Positions 7,501 to 13,978 of a stretch of 20,677 nt of DNA are shown here, in pieces. The stretch is from Acidimicrobiales bacterium. Lineage in GTDB: Bacteria; Actinomycetota; Acidimicrobiia; Acidimicrobiales; SZUA-35. The stretch is taken from positions 1-20,677 of the forward strand of contig JAHECQ010000014.1 of the NCBI GenBank assembly GCA_024641625.1, read 5' to 3'. Numbering within the stretch: the stretch's first letter is position 1; each line of letters begins with the position of its first letter. The notes under the pieces were generated by a model, which saw only the letters and a program-made list of their open reading frames with translations, did not search any database and was not told the DNA's origin. Both the position numbers and the translations under genes were made by a program.

Positions 7501-8146
7501 CCTGCCGACCGAGGTCGCCGGTGCCCTCGATCGCTACGCCGTCGAGCTGGTCGCCTGGGGTGACACGGCGGTGGCCGCGCACTGGCTGTCGACCGTCGAG
7601 CGAGTAGCGGCCGCCGAGCGCGCGGCCGTTCCCTCGAGCAGCCGCTTGATCGAGACCGTTGCCTCCTCCCTGTACAAGCTGTTGGCCTACAAGGACGAGT
7701 ACGAGGTGGCGCGTCTCATGCTCGACGACGAGGGGCTGAGCGAGGCGCGTCGGCTCGAGGCGGCGGGCGGGCGGCTGTCATGGAAGCTGCACCCTCCCAT
7801 GCTTCGTGCCCTCGGGATGGACACCAAGATCGATATCGGGGCCTGGGCCGAGCCGGGTATCAAGCTGTTGGCCAAGGGCAAGCGGCTGCGTGGCACCAGG
7901 CTCGACCCCTTCGGTCGTACCGAGATACGTCGGATCGAACGGGAGCTTCCCACCGAGTACGTTGCCGCCATCGATCGTGTGTTGCCGGTGCTGCGAGTCG
8001 ACAATCTCGATGGAGTGGTCGAGTTGGCTGCGCTCGTGGGCATGGTGCGGGGCTATGAGCACATCAAGCTGGCCAACATCGAGCGATACCGGATGGCGTT
8101 GGCCGAGGCGAGCCGGCAGCTCACCATGGAGCGAACGACGGCCTAG
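4577..8146 (+). CDS. Indolepyruvate/2-oxoacid:ferredoxin oxidoreductase family protein, fused single chain
   Basis: This 1189-aa cytosolic, thiamine-diphosphate and Fe-S enzyme belongs to the family that oxidatively decarboxylates aryl- or branched-chain 2-oxoacids to acyl-CoA with ferredoxin as acceptor. Domains in order: N-terminal pyrimidine-binding domain (about 35-240, with SGYQGSPLG at 66-74); a cysteine motif CSGCPHN at 443-449; a ThDP pyrophosphate/Mg domain with the GDG...N signature (G511-D-G, then LLYNGTVAM); a ferredoxin-like region with C652-x2-C655-x2-C658-x5-C664 and C685, C691, C696; a gamma-type domain starting at GIGGTGVVT (747-755); and a C-terminal domain resembling DUF6537 (YKLLAYKDEYEVARL, KLHPPMLRALG). 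The second cluster's cysteine spacing is not that of a textbook 8Fe ferredoxin. The start is fixed by AGGAGG. Its stop TAG overlaps the stop of the opposing QueF-like gene. Substrate specificity is unknown. Confidence 0.93.
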   Translation: MTVADRDREPHPHLENRRPGQYRLDDRFLADAGTVFLTGIQALARLPMEQLRADRRVGLNTAAFVSGYQGSPLGGFGEAVVSAARLAPELPIVFQPGMNEEYGASAVMGSQLAAIQPDCRYDGIVGLWYGKAPGVDRAADALRHAVYTGTSMHGGAVAIVGDDSAAKSSTIPSSSAGLLFNMHMPILYPGDPNEILRLGRHAIALSRATGLWVAMKIVADVADATASVDLHPEVFQPVIPMVDGRPYQHRPDGRLLTPHTLELEREIIDVRYELARRYAADNQLNYVTSDPSDAWIGIVSSGITYREVLEAFRRLGLTSEAEIAACGIRLLKMGMPMPFNAETMRSFARGVREVLVIEEKTPNIESLLKDALYPLADRPVVVGKTDEEGRLLFPTWGALDADVILPPLRRRLEATIGDRLAPIPRLAQRELIPLSVQRSPFFCSGCPHNRSTEVPEGSLVGAGIGCHTMTLLMDPDRVGDIAAITCMGNEGTQWIGMSSFVDRKHLFQNLGDGTFFHSGQLAIQAAVAAKVDITYKLLYNGTVAMTGGQDPEGQRPIESVVDALLAQGVSKVLVTTDDIGRYRGRFGRSILPRGVEVWGRERLIEAQEQLAAIEGVTVLIHDQACAAEARRDRKRGLIPTPPHRVVINPRLCEGCGDCGQVSNCLSVQPIDTFFGPKTHIDQTTCNLDYSCLEGDCPSFMTVTFDDPELARTGGRSVGGADRPPAPVDLPEPRLVVPADDFALRITGIGGTGVVTVAQVLGTAAMLQGFNVRGLDQIGLSQKAGPVVSDVRLNRDDATPTNRLGEGQADLLLAFDQLVAASDRGLLTAAGERTAVVGSTSTTPTGEMITHLDVRQPPVDELAARIASVTRPSAQYWADAEAITTDLFGSATTANVFVVGMAVQAGCLPVDPSMLERAIELNGVSVAANIEALRWGRAQVARPEAVAAARALASPGPTPARRRPPAELRTRIDAMALPTEVAGALDRYAVELVAWGDTAVAAHWLSTVERVAAAERAAVPSSSRLIETVASSLYKLLAYKDEYEVARLMLDDEGLSEARRLEAAGGRLSWKLHPPMLRALGMDTKIDIGAWAEPGIKLLAKGKRLRGTRLDPFGRTEIRRIERELPTEYVAAIDRVLPVLRVDNLDGVVELAALVGMVRGYEHIKLANIERYRMALAEASRQLTMERTTA

Positions 8147-8526
8147 CGCCGCGCCCGGGCGGTGACCGTGGTGATGATGCCGCCCCGCATGTTCTGGATC
8201 AGCGTGACCTCGACGTCGTCGATGCCGTCGCTCGCTCCGTCGATGCGGTCGGCCAGATCAGCCGCGAGATGCTCGGCGAAGATTCGCCGGTCCCGATAGG
8301 TCGTCAGCAGCAACTTGAGTGACTTCGACTCGATCGCCGCCGTGCGCGCCAGGTAGCTGATCGTGACCTCGTAGATGTCGGGTTGAATGCCGTCGACCGC
8401 GGGGCACAGGGCCTGGAGCTCGTTGCTCACGAGCGTGACCACGGTGGGCCGGTCGACGGCGAAGACGTCGAGTCGCCCGTACTCGTGGGGGGCGACGTGG
8501 CGTCCCAACATCGGCGAATTGTTCAT
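8143..8526 (-). CDS. QueF-like protein (7-cyano-7-deazaguanine reductase family), short and atypical
   Basis: The 127-aa sequence resembles the T-fold enzyme QueF, which reduces preQ0 to preQ1 with NADPH in queuosine synthesis. It contains LQALCPAVDGIQPDIYEVTISY, matching the catalytic block usually written LCPxTGQPDFAxxxISY, with Cys41 and Asp50, then ESKSLKLLL (66-74), matching the cofactor motif ExKSxK. Differences: two extra residues between the catalytic Cys and Asp; Leu where the motif normally ends in an aromatic; FAEH instead of the substrate-binding FHE, so His is lost and Glu85 kept; and it is shorter than typical single-domain QueF (about 150-165 aa). No other queuosine gene (queC/D/E, tgt, queA) is in the window. 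A TAGCCT box lies 6 nt before the ATG with no Shine-Dalgarno. Family membership is likely; preQ0 reductase activity is uncertain. Confidence 0.8.
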   Translation of the reverse strand: MNNSPMLGRHVAPHEYGRLDVFAVDRPTVVTLVSNELQALCPAVDGIQPDIYEVTISYLARTAAIESKSLKLLLTTYRDRRIFAEHLAADLADRIDGASDGIDDVEVTLIQNMRGGIITTVTARARR

Positions 8527-8532
8527 CGAACC

Positions 8533-8538
8533 AGGCTA
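8533..8538 (-). promoter_or_regulatory. -10 box (TAGCCT) of a leaderless promoter for the QueF-like gene
   Basis: On the minus strand TAGCCT is followed by GGTTCG and the ATG at 8526, a 6-nt gap with no ribosome binding site. Confidence 0.6.
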
Positions 8539-8561
8539 GGCGGCGCGGCCCCGATCCTCGC

Positions 8562-8621
8562 TAGCCTCGCCTCTTGATCGAACTGCGATCGAGCCATGAC
8601 GACCGTCAGACAGGACAGGAG
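8562..8621 (+). promoter_or_regulatory. -10 box (TAGCCT, 8562-8567) and Shine-Dalgarno (AGGAG, 8617-8621) for the MaoC-like gene
   Basis: TAGCCT would start transcription near 8574, giving a leader of about 55 nt. AGGAG sits 7 nt before the ATG at 8629 and favours this start over the in-frame ATG at 8596, which would add 11 residues and has no ribosome binding site. The same TAGCCT hexamer occurs in opposite orientation at 8533-8538 for the divergent gene. Confidence 0.5.
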
Positions 8622-8628
8622 CAACACC

Positions 8629-9102
8629 ATGAGTGCCAACGCCCAAGCCGCCTTCGAGGAACTCCAGAAGTTGATCGGCCAGGAGCCGGTCGCCGGCGAG
8701 TGGTTCGAACTGACCCAGGAGCGCATCAATGCCTTTGCCGATGCCACGCTCGACCATCAGTTCATCCACATCGACCCGGAGCGGGCTGCCCAGACGCCCT
8801 TCGGCGGTACCGTCGCCCATGGGTTCCTCACGCTCAGCATGCTGGTGCACCTCTCCACGTCGATTCCCTCCGACTTCACCAAGCTCGATGGTGTGGTGAT
8901 GGGGGTCAACTACGGCCTGAACAAGGTGCGCTTCGTCAACCCCGTCCCGGCAGGCTCGCGCATCCGTGCGACGGCCTCGACGGTCAACGTCGAACTCAAG
9001 GGCAACGCGGTCGATCAGACGCGGGCCATGACCGTCGAGATCGAAGGGGCCGACAAGCCGGCCCTCATCGCCGAATGGATCGGGCGCACGGTCTTCGCCT
9101 GA
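8629..9102 (+). CDS. MaoC-like (R)-specific enoyl-CoA hydratase-type protein
   Basis: This is a single hot-dog-fold protein of 157 aa, the usual length for one-domain MaoC/hydratase-2 proteins. The hydratase-2 motif is clear: FADATLDHQFIHIDPERA (36-53) with the expected catalytic Asp42 and His47, followed by FGGTVAHGFLTLSML (58-72), which forms the rest of the acyl-thioester pocket. Family members hydrate trans-2-enoyl-CoA to (R)-3-hydroxyacyl-CoA in fatty-acid or side-chain degradation. It acts in the cytosol, normally as a dimer. The start is set by AGGAG. It is divergent from the QueF-like gene and converges on the dehydratase with a 29-bp gap. With the CoA-transferase nearby it fits acyl-CoA metabolism, but the natural substrate is not shown. 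Confidence 0.9.
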   Translation: MSANAQAAFEELQKLIGQEPVAGEWFELTQERINAFADATLDHQFIHIDPERAAQTPFGGTVAHGFLTLSMLVHLSTSIPSDFTKLDGVVMGVNYGLNKVRFVNPVPAGSRIRATASTVNVELKGNAVDQTRAMTVEIEGADKPALIAEWIGRTVFA

Positions 9103-9131
9103 GGTCCGGCGGTGCGGCCCGAGACGCGGGG

Positions 9132-10847
9132 TCAGTGGCTGTCGCGGGTGACCGGCCTCGTGGTCTTGCCGACGAGGAAATCGAAGTCACACCCCTCGTC
9201 GGCTTGGAGCACGGTGTCGATGTACAGGCGGTAGTAGCCCCGCGTGTACTCCGGATCGGGGCGCACCCAGAGCTTGAGTCGACGCTCGAGTTCGGCATCG
9301 TCGATCTCGAGCGTCAGCGAGCGGTTCGGGACATCGAGGCTGATGGTGTCGCCGTTGCGGACCACGGCCAAGGGCCCACCGGCAGCGGCCTCGGGTGCAG
9401 TGTGGAGCACCACCGTGCCATAGGCCGTGCCGCTCATCCTGGCGTCGCTGATGCGAACCATGTCCCGCACGCCCTTCTCGAGGACCTTGGTCGGCAGCCC
9501 GAAGTTGCCGACTTCGGGCATGCCGGGATAGCCCTTGGGGCCACATCCCTTGAGCACGAGCACGCAGGTCTCGTCGACGTCGAGGTCGGGGTCGTCGATC
9601 CGGGCGTGGTAGTCCTCGATGGACTCGAAGACGACGGCTCGACCTCGATGGGTCATGAGCTCCGGTGTGGCCGCGTTGGGTTTGAGCACGGCGCCGTTCG
9701 GGCACAGGTTGCCCCGGAGTACGGCAATGCCCGATTCGGCCTGAAGCGGGTCGTCGATGGCTCGGATGACGTCGGGATCGGCCGACTCGGCGGCAATGGA
9801 ATCGGCGTAGGTCGAGAACGGTCGACCCATGACCGTGGGCGCTTCGCCATCGAGGATGTCCCGGAGATGATGGATGACGACGGGGAGGCCACCGGCGTAG
9901 AAGAAATCCTCCATGAGATGGTCACCCGAAGGCTTGAGGTTGACCAACAGAGGCGCCTCCTGGCTGAAGCGGTCGAAGTCGTCGAGGGAGAGTTCGACAC
10001 CGAGGCGTCCGGCGATGGCCAACAGGTGCACCACTGCGTTGGTCGAACCACCGATGGCGGCCAGGATGCGGATGGCGTTCTCGAAGTTGGCTCGGGTCAG
10101 CACTTGCGACATGGTCAGCCCCTCCTGGACCATCTCGACGATTCGACGGCCTGCAAGATGGGCGAGACGTAAGCGACGCGAGTCCGACGCCGGGATGGCG
10201 CCGTTGTGGGGCAGGGCGATGCCCAGAGCCTCCGACATGCACGCCATGGTCGATGCCGTCCCCATGGTGTTGCAGCTACCCCGGCTGCGAGTCATGCAGC
10301 TCTCGAGTTCGAGGAACTCGTCCATGCTCATCGTGCCGGCGCGGACATCGGCGGTGTACTTCCACAGATCGGTGCCCGAGCCGAGCTCGCTGCCCTTGTA
10401 GCGGCCGTTGAGCATCGGACCCCCCGAGACCATGATGGCGGGCAGATCCACCGAGGCGGCACCCATCAGCTGGGCCGGGGTCGTCTTGTCACAGCCGCCC
10501 AGGAGGACCACTCCGTCCATGGGATTACCCCGGATGGACTCCTCGACATCCATGGCCATGAGGTTCCGCAGCAACATGGCCGTCGGACGGATCTGGGTTT
10601 CGCCCAGCGATGTGGTGGGGAAGATGAGGGGTACGCCACCGGCTTCCCAGACGCCGCGCTTGACGTGCTCGGCGATCTCGTCGACGTGGCTGTTGCACGG
10701 CGTGAGCTCGGACCAGGTGGTGGCAATGCCGATCATGGGCCGACCGTCGAAGGCATCGTCGGGAAGCCCCCGCCTCATCCAGCTTCGATGGGCGAAACCC
10801 TCCAGAGGGCGTCCGTACCAGTCCTGTGAGCGCAAGGCATCTCCCAT
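9132..10847 (-). CDS. IlvD/Edd-family dehydratase (sugar-acid or dihydroxy-acid dehydratase)
   Basis: This 571-aa cytosolic Fe-S dehydratase converts a 2,3-dihydroxy acid to a 2-keto-3-deoxy or 2-oxo acid. Cluster cysteines expected for the family are visible: Cys51 in TPCNSH, Cys119 in GGCDKTTP and Cys192 in GSCNTMGTAST. Lys121 after CD is the position carbamylated to hold Mg in studied members, and the catalytic serine motif is DARMSGTAYG near the C-terminus. SSP-like details such as GGCDKTTPAQLMGAASVDLPAIMVSGGPM and the 571-aa length look closer to the aldonate (arabinonate/xylonate) dehydratase branch than to biosynthetic IlvD; this is inference. The open frame continues to 11273, but the ATG at 10847 gives the family N-terminus and has a TATTGT box 8 nt upstream. 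It shares a 24-bp divergent promoter with the CoA-transferase. Confidence 0.92.
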   Translation of the reverse strand: MGDALRSQDWYGRPLEGFAHRSWMRRGLPDDAFDGRPMIGIATTWSELTPCNSHVDEIAEHVKRGVWEAGGVPLIFPTTSLGETQIRPTAMLLRNLMAMDVEESIRGNPMDGVVLLGGCDKTTPAQLMGAASVDLPAIMVSGGPMLNGRYKGSELGSGTDLWKYTADVRAGTMSMDEFLELESCMTRSRGSCNTMGTASTMACMSEALGIALPHNGAIPASDSRRLRLAHLAGRRIVEMVQEGLTMSQVLTRANFENAIRILAAIGGSTNAVVHLLAIAGRLGVELSLDDFDRFSQEAPLLVNLKPSGDHLMEDFFYAGGLPVVIHHLRDILDGEAPTVMGRPFSTYADSIAAESADPDVIRAIDDPLQAESGIAVLRGNLCPNGAVLKPNAATPELMTHRGRAVVFESIEDYHARIDDPDLDVDETCVLVLKGCGPKGYPGMPEVGNFGLPTKVLEKGVRDMVRISDARMSGTAYGTVVLHTAPEAAAGGPLAVVRNGDTISLDVPNRSLTLEIDDAELERRLKLWVRPDPEYTRGYYRLYIDTVLQADEGCDFDFLVGKTTRPVTRDSH

Positions 10848-10855
10848 GGGGCAGC

Positions 10856-10865
10856 ACAATAGGCT
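10856..10865. promoter_or_regulatory. Overlapping divergent -10 boxes (TATTGT on minus, TAGGCT on plus) serving two leaderless genes
   Basis: Minus-strand TATTGT occupies 10856-10861 and lies 8 nt before the dehydratase ATG at 10847. Plus-strand TAGGCT occupies 10860-10865 and lies 6 nt before the CoA-transferase GTG at 10872. The two boxes share the TA step at 10860-10861. Only 24 bp separate the two start codons, leaving no room for leaders or Shine-Dalgarno sequences. Confidence 0.6.
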
Positions 10866-10871
10866 CGTTGC

Positions 10872-12086
10872 GTGGAGAATCACCAGGAACCGTCCCTTCG
10901 GGCCGCCGATGTCCTGCCAGGGGCGCTCGATGGCATTCGCGTGATCGATCTGACCACGGTGCTGATGGGTCCGCTGGCCGCCCGCATGCTGGCCGATCAC
11001 GGTGCCGATGTCATTCGGGTCGAGGCGCCGGGTGGGGAGGCGTTCCTCGATTCCGAACCGCGCCGCAGTCCGAACATGAACGCCATGGCTCTCAATGCCC
11101 ACCGCAACAAGCGCAGTGTCGTGCTCGATCTCAAGTCCGCCGATGGCACACGGGCCATGGCCGATCTGGTGGCGAGCGCCGATGTGCTGGTCTCGAACAT
11201 GCGCTCGGCGGCGCTCGGTCGGCTGGGGCTCGACGCTGCGACCCTTCGAGCCGGGCATCCTCGTTTGGTGCACGTGCTGGCCAATGGCTATGGGTCGAGC
11301 GGACCCTATGCCGACCGAGCGGCCTACGACGATGCCATCCAGGCCATCAGCGGATTGTCCGCCCTGAGCGGTCGCATCACCGGCGAGCCCGCCTACACGC
11401 CGGCGGTCATGGCCGACAAGGTGTGTTCACTCCACATCGTGCAGGCGACGATGGCCGCGCTGTTCCATCGCGAGCGCACCGGTCAAGGTCAATCGATCGA
11501 GGTGCCGATGTTCGAAACCATGGTGGCCTTCAACATCGTGGAGCACCACGGCGGCCGGATCTTCGAGCCTCCCCTCGGTGACATCGGCTACGCGCGGACC
11601 ATGAATCCTTACCGCAAGCCCTACCGTTGCGCCGACGGGTATGCCTGCCTGCTTCCCTACACCGACCTCAACTGGCGAGCGTTCTTCGACTTCGTCGGCC
11701 GACCCGAGCTGATGGACGACCCACGATTCGCCGAACACGCCGACCGGATCACCAACAGCGCCGAGCTCTACGCGCTGCTCGAGGAGTTCGCGGTCGCGAA
11801 GTCGGTGGCCGAGTGGATGGAGTTCTGTGTGGCCAACTCGATTCCGGCCAACCCCGTCGTGGACCTGGCCGACATGACCGAGGACCCACACATCAAGGCC
11901 GTCGACCTGATGCCCATCGTCGAACACCCGACCGAGGGGCTCTATCGGTCGGTGCGCGACCCCATAGCCTACGAAGCGGTTTCCACCAGATTGCGACGGC
12001 ACGCACCCACGCCTGGAGCCCACACCGCCGAGGTGTTGGGTGAACTCGGATGGGATGTCGAGCAGATCAGCAGGGTGACCGGCTGA
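10872..12086 (+). CDS. CaiB/BaiF (family III) CoA-transferase
   Basis: This 404-aa protein is a typical-length family III CoA-transferase, which moves CoA between carboxylic acids through an aspartyl-CoA thioester. Recognisable blocks: LDGIRVIDLTTVLMGPLAAR (N-terminal Rossmann start), LADHGADVIRVEAPGG, NKRSVVLDLKS, the catalytic region AYDDAIQAISGL with Asp153/154 as nucleophile candidates, and GQGQSIEVPMFE. The C-terminal half carries the small interlocking domain. Start: GTG at 10872, preceded at 6 nt by TAGGCT and lacking a Shine-Dalgarno sequence, so probably leaderless. It is divergent from the IlvD/Edd dehydratase and converges on the luciferase-like gene with a 12-bp gap. Donor and acceptor acids are unknown; homologues serve carnitine, bile acid, oxalate and alpha-methylacyl-CoA metabolism. 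Confidence 0.93.
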   Translation: MENHQEPSLRAADVLPGALDGIRVIDLTTVLMGPLAARMLADHGADVIRVEAPGGEAFLDSEPRRSPNMNAMALNAHRNKRSVVLDLKSADGTRAMADLVASADVLVSNMRSAALGRLGLDAATLRAGHPRLVHVLANGYGSSGPYADRAAYDDAIQAISGLSALSGRITGEPAYTPAVMADKVCSLHIVQATMAALFHRERTGQGQSIEVPMFETMVAFNIVEHHGGRIFEPPLGDIGYARTMNPYRKPYRCADGYACLLPYTDLNWRAFFDFVGRPELMDDPRFAEHADRITNSAELYALLEEFAVAKSVAEWMEFCVANSIPANPVVDLADMTEDPHIKAVDLMPIVEHPTEGLYRSVRDPIAYEAVSTRLRRHAPTPGAHTAEVLGELGWDVEQISRVTG

Positions 12087-12098
12087 CCGATTCGGGTG

Positions 12099-13304
12099 CT
12101 ACTGGTAGAGCCCGGCCTTCTTGACCGAGGCACCGACCACCGGGATCTCGTCGTCGGAGAGCGGCCGCATCCAGTGCTTGCGACCCAGGGCAGCCTCGAT
12201 GTGGGGCGCCAGTCGTTCGGCCTTGGAGGCCTCGACGGCAGCTCGATTCGGTTCGAAGTCGGGGAGCACCTCATCGCCGAAGAGCTGGAGGCTCTCACAG
12301 ATGTGTTCGTGCTTGTTGAGGCCGCCCTGTTGAAGGAAGATCACCTGGTCGACACCCGCCGCCTCGTACTCTCGGACGAGGTCCCCGAAGTCCCCAGGGG
12401 TGCCGATGCCGGGCGCCGGTCGGCTCAGTTTCTTGTCGGTGGCCTGAGCCAGGTAGTCCTGCCACAGCGTGGTGCGGCCGGGCACGTTGTCCTGGGTGAC
12501 CAGTGCCCCCATCGCGTAGTTGAAGAAGCGGAAGCCGTGGATGCCCCGGGAGACGGCTTCGTCGCGGTCGTGGTTGAGGGAGAAGGGGGCGACCATGGCA
12601 ATGTTGGCGTTGACGACGTGGCTGATCGGAACGCACTCGTCGCTCTGGATGATGTCGTAGTAGGCGCCGGCCCAGTGACGGGCCTCGTCGGGGTCGACGA
12701 AGCTGAAGGCCAGGGCGCCGAGGCCGTTGCGCGCTGCCACTTCGATCGTCTGACGGTTGGTGCACGCCATCCACATCGGGGGATGCGGCTTCTGGATCGG
12801 CTTGGGAAGGACGTTGCGCGCCGGCATGGAGAACCCCTTTCCCTCGTAGCCCGGATAGGGGTCCATCACCATCATGTTGGCGATCTGCTCGGCTGCCTCG
12901 AGCGCCAGATCGCGCTTCTCCCGGCCGGCGATGTTGAAACCCCGGAGTTCCATGCGCGTTGCGCTCTCGCCGATGCCGAACTCGACCCGGCCCTGTGAAC
13001 ACAGATCCAACATGGCCACGGTCTCGGCGGTGCGGGCCGGTGGATTGTACTGGGGGATCACCTGTCGAATGCCGAAGCCGACGCGGATCTGCTTCGTGCG
13101 TGCGGCCAAGGTGGCGAGGAACACGTCGGAGGCCGAGCAGTGTGAGTACTCATCGAGAAAGTGATGCTCGACGGCCCACGCATGATGGATACCGAGACGA
13201 TCGGCGAGTTCGACCTGCTCGATCGCCTCGTTGATCAGCTGTTGCTCGGCGCCGCCGTCCCACGGCTTCGGAAGTTGCAGCTCATAGAAGACACCAAATC
13301 GCAT
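12099..13304 (-). CDS. LLM-class (luciferase-like) flavin- or F420-dependent oxidoreductase
   Basis: This 401-aa TIM-barrel protein of the bacterial luciferase-like superfamily has the alpha-chain type N-terminus MRFGVFYELQLP, the AWAVEHHFLDEYSHCSASDVFL block (the conserved EHHF around the active site), RVGFGIRQVIPQYNPPARTAETVAMLD and the RVEFGIGESA glycine segment. Members use FMNH2 with O2 as monooxygenases or F420 as hydride carrier; in actinobacteria both are common and the sequence alone does not settle it. The frame extends upstream to 13493, but that extension is low-complexity Ser/Arg/Thr and lies outside the conserved N-terminus. The ATG at 13304 has CACAAT 6 nt upstream. It lies 64 bp downstream of the EthD-domain gene on the same strand. 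Confidence 0.92.
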   Translation of the reverse strand: MRFGVFYELQLPKPWDGGAEQQLINEAIEQVELADRLGIHHAWAVEHHFLDEYSHCSASDVFLATLAARTKQIRVGFGIRQVIPQYNPPARTAETVAMLDLCSQGRVEFGIGESATRMELRGFNIAGREKRDLALEAAEQIANMMVMDPYPGYEGKGFSMPARNVLPKPIQKPHPPMWMACTNRQTIEVAARNGLGALAFSFVDPDEARHWAGAYYDIIQSDECVPISHVVNANIAMVAPFSLNHDRDEAVSRGIHGFRFFNYAMGALVTQDNVPGRTTLWQDYLAQATDKKLSRPAPGIGTPGDFGDLVREYEAAGVDQVIFLQQGGLNKHEHICESLQLFGDEVLPDFEPNRAAVEASKAERLAPHIEAALGRKHWMRPLSDDEIPVVGASVKKAGLYQ

Positions 13305-13310
13305 GAAGGC

Positions 13311-13316
13311 ATTGTG
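13311..13316 (-). promoter_or_regulatory. Possible -10 box (CACAAT) for the luciferase-like gene
   Basis: On the minus strand CACAAT is followed by GCCTTC and the ATG at 13304. It keeps the A at position 2 and T at position 6 of TAnnnT, with the same 6-nt gap. It is weaker than the perfect matches, and the gene could also be read from the EthD transcript. Confidence 0.4.
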
Positions 13317-13368
13317 GCCCATGTCCCGGTGGCGGGACGAACTGCGGTGCGAAGTACGAGCGGTCGTC

Positions 13369-13953
13369 CTAGAAGGTGAATTCGGTCGCCACCAGGCGCT
13401 GGGGTGACCGGCGCCCATCGGCAAAGGAGCTGACGTCGGAGATGATCGCCTGACGACTCTCGTCGTTGTTGAAGAACTTGGTCTTGAGGTCATCCATCGT
13501 TCGGAAGGCGCAGAGTGCGATCCCGTCCAGTGGGGGCAGCGAAGGGCTCTTGACCTCGATCGTGTCCACGATCGACAACTGGGTGTAATCCCACATGGCC
13601 GCGTGATGGGTCAGCGCCAGCGGGGCATGAACGTCGCGCCAGTGGGCATCGGCCTGGGCATGGGTGAGGTCGGGATGTCGCACCAAACCGAATGCGGCGG
13701 TGAACCCGGGCGACGCCTGGCCTCGAGTGGCCGGTCGATCCCGCTGACAGATGATCCGGCCGAAACACACATAGGAGGCAACGTCGGCCGCCGACTCGAG
13801 GAGGCCGAGATCGTCGACCGAAGCTCGAACGATGGTGCGGAACTCGACGTCGCGCTGGTCGTTGCGGTCAGCGACCAGCGCCACGCCTCCAACGGCCTCG
13901 GCGACGCGCAACGCAGCGTCGATGTCATTTCCCAGAACCACGATCTCCAGCAT
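13369..13953 (-). CDS. EthD-domain protein (dimeric alpha/beta-barrel)
   Basis: The 194-aa protein has a C-terminal half matching EthD/dimeric alpha-beta barrel domains: FGLVRHPDLTHAQADAHWRDVHAPLALTHH (about 88-117), with the characteristic HWRDVHAPLA, then a barrel strand IALCAFRTMDDLKTKF and the end segment DVSSFADG. The N-terminal half (1-80) is also alpha/beta and may be a second, diverged copy of the fold. EthD itself is required with a cytochrome P450 system for ether degradation in Rhodococcus, but most homologues have unknown roles, so no reaction is assigned. It sits upstream of the luciferase-like gene (64-bp gap) and downstream of the small membrane protein (25-bp gap), all on the minus strand, which suggests one transcription unit. 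A weak AAGACT box lies 7 nt before the ATG. Confidence 0.82.
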   Translation of the reverse strand: MLEIVVLGNDIDAALRVAEAVGGVALVADRNDQRDVEFRTIVRASVDDLGLLESAADVASYVCFGRIICQRDRPATRGQASPGFTAAFGLVRHPDLTHAQADAHWRDVHAPLALTHHAAMWDYTQLSIVDTIEVKSPSLPPLDGIALCAFRTMDDLKTKFFNNDESRQAIISDVSSFADGRRSPQRLVATEFTF

Positions 13954-13978
13954 GAAGGGCAGTCTTCCCGACCAGCAC

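Noticed and set aside
5948..7582. 544-aa minus-strand open frame inside the ferredoxin oxidoreductase gene
   Set aside because: Arg/Gly/Asp/His-rich composition typical of antisense GC-rich frames, no motif, entirely covered by a strongly supported gene.
8574..10172. 532-aa plus-strand open frame starting at TTG 8574, 6 nt after a TAGCCT box
   Set aside because: The spacing mimics a leaderless start, but the product is Arg/Gly/His-rich and runs out of frame through the MaoC-like gene and antisense to the dehydratase. The box more likely gives a leader for the MaoC-like gene.
10848..11273. Open frame upstream of the IlvD/Edd dehydratase (total 713 aa)
   Set aside because: It is antisense to the CoA-transferase and has no dehydratase character. 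The ATG at 10847 gives the family N-terminus and a promoter box.
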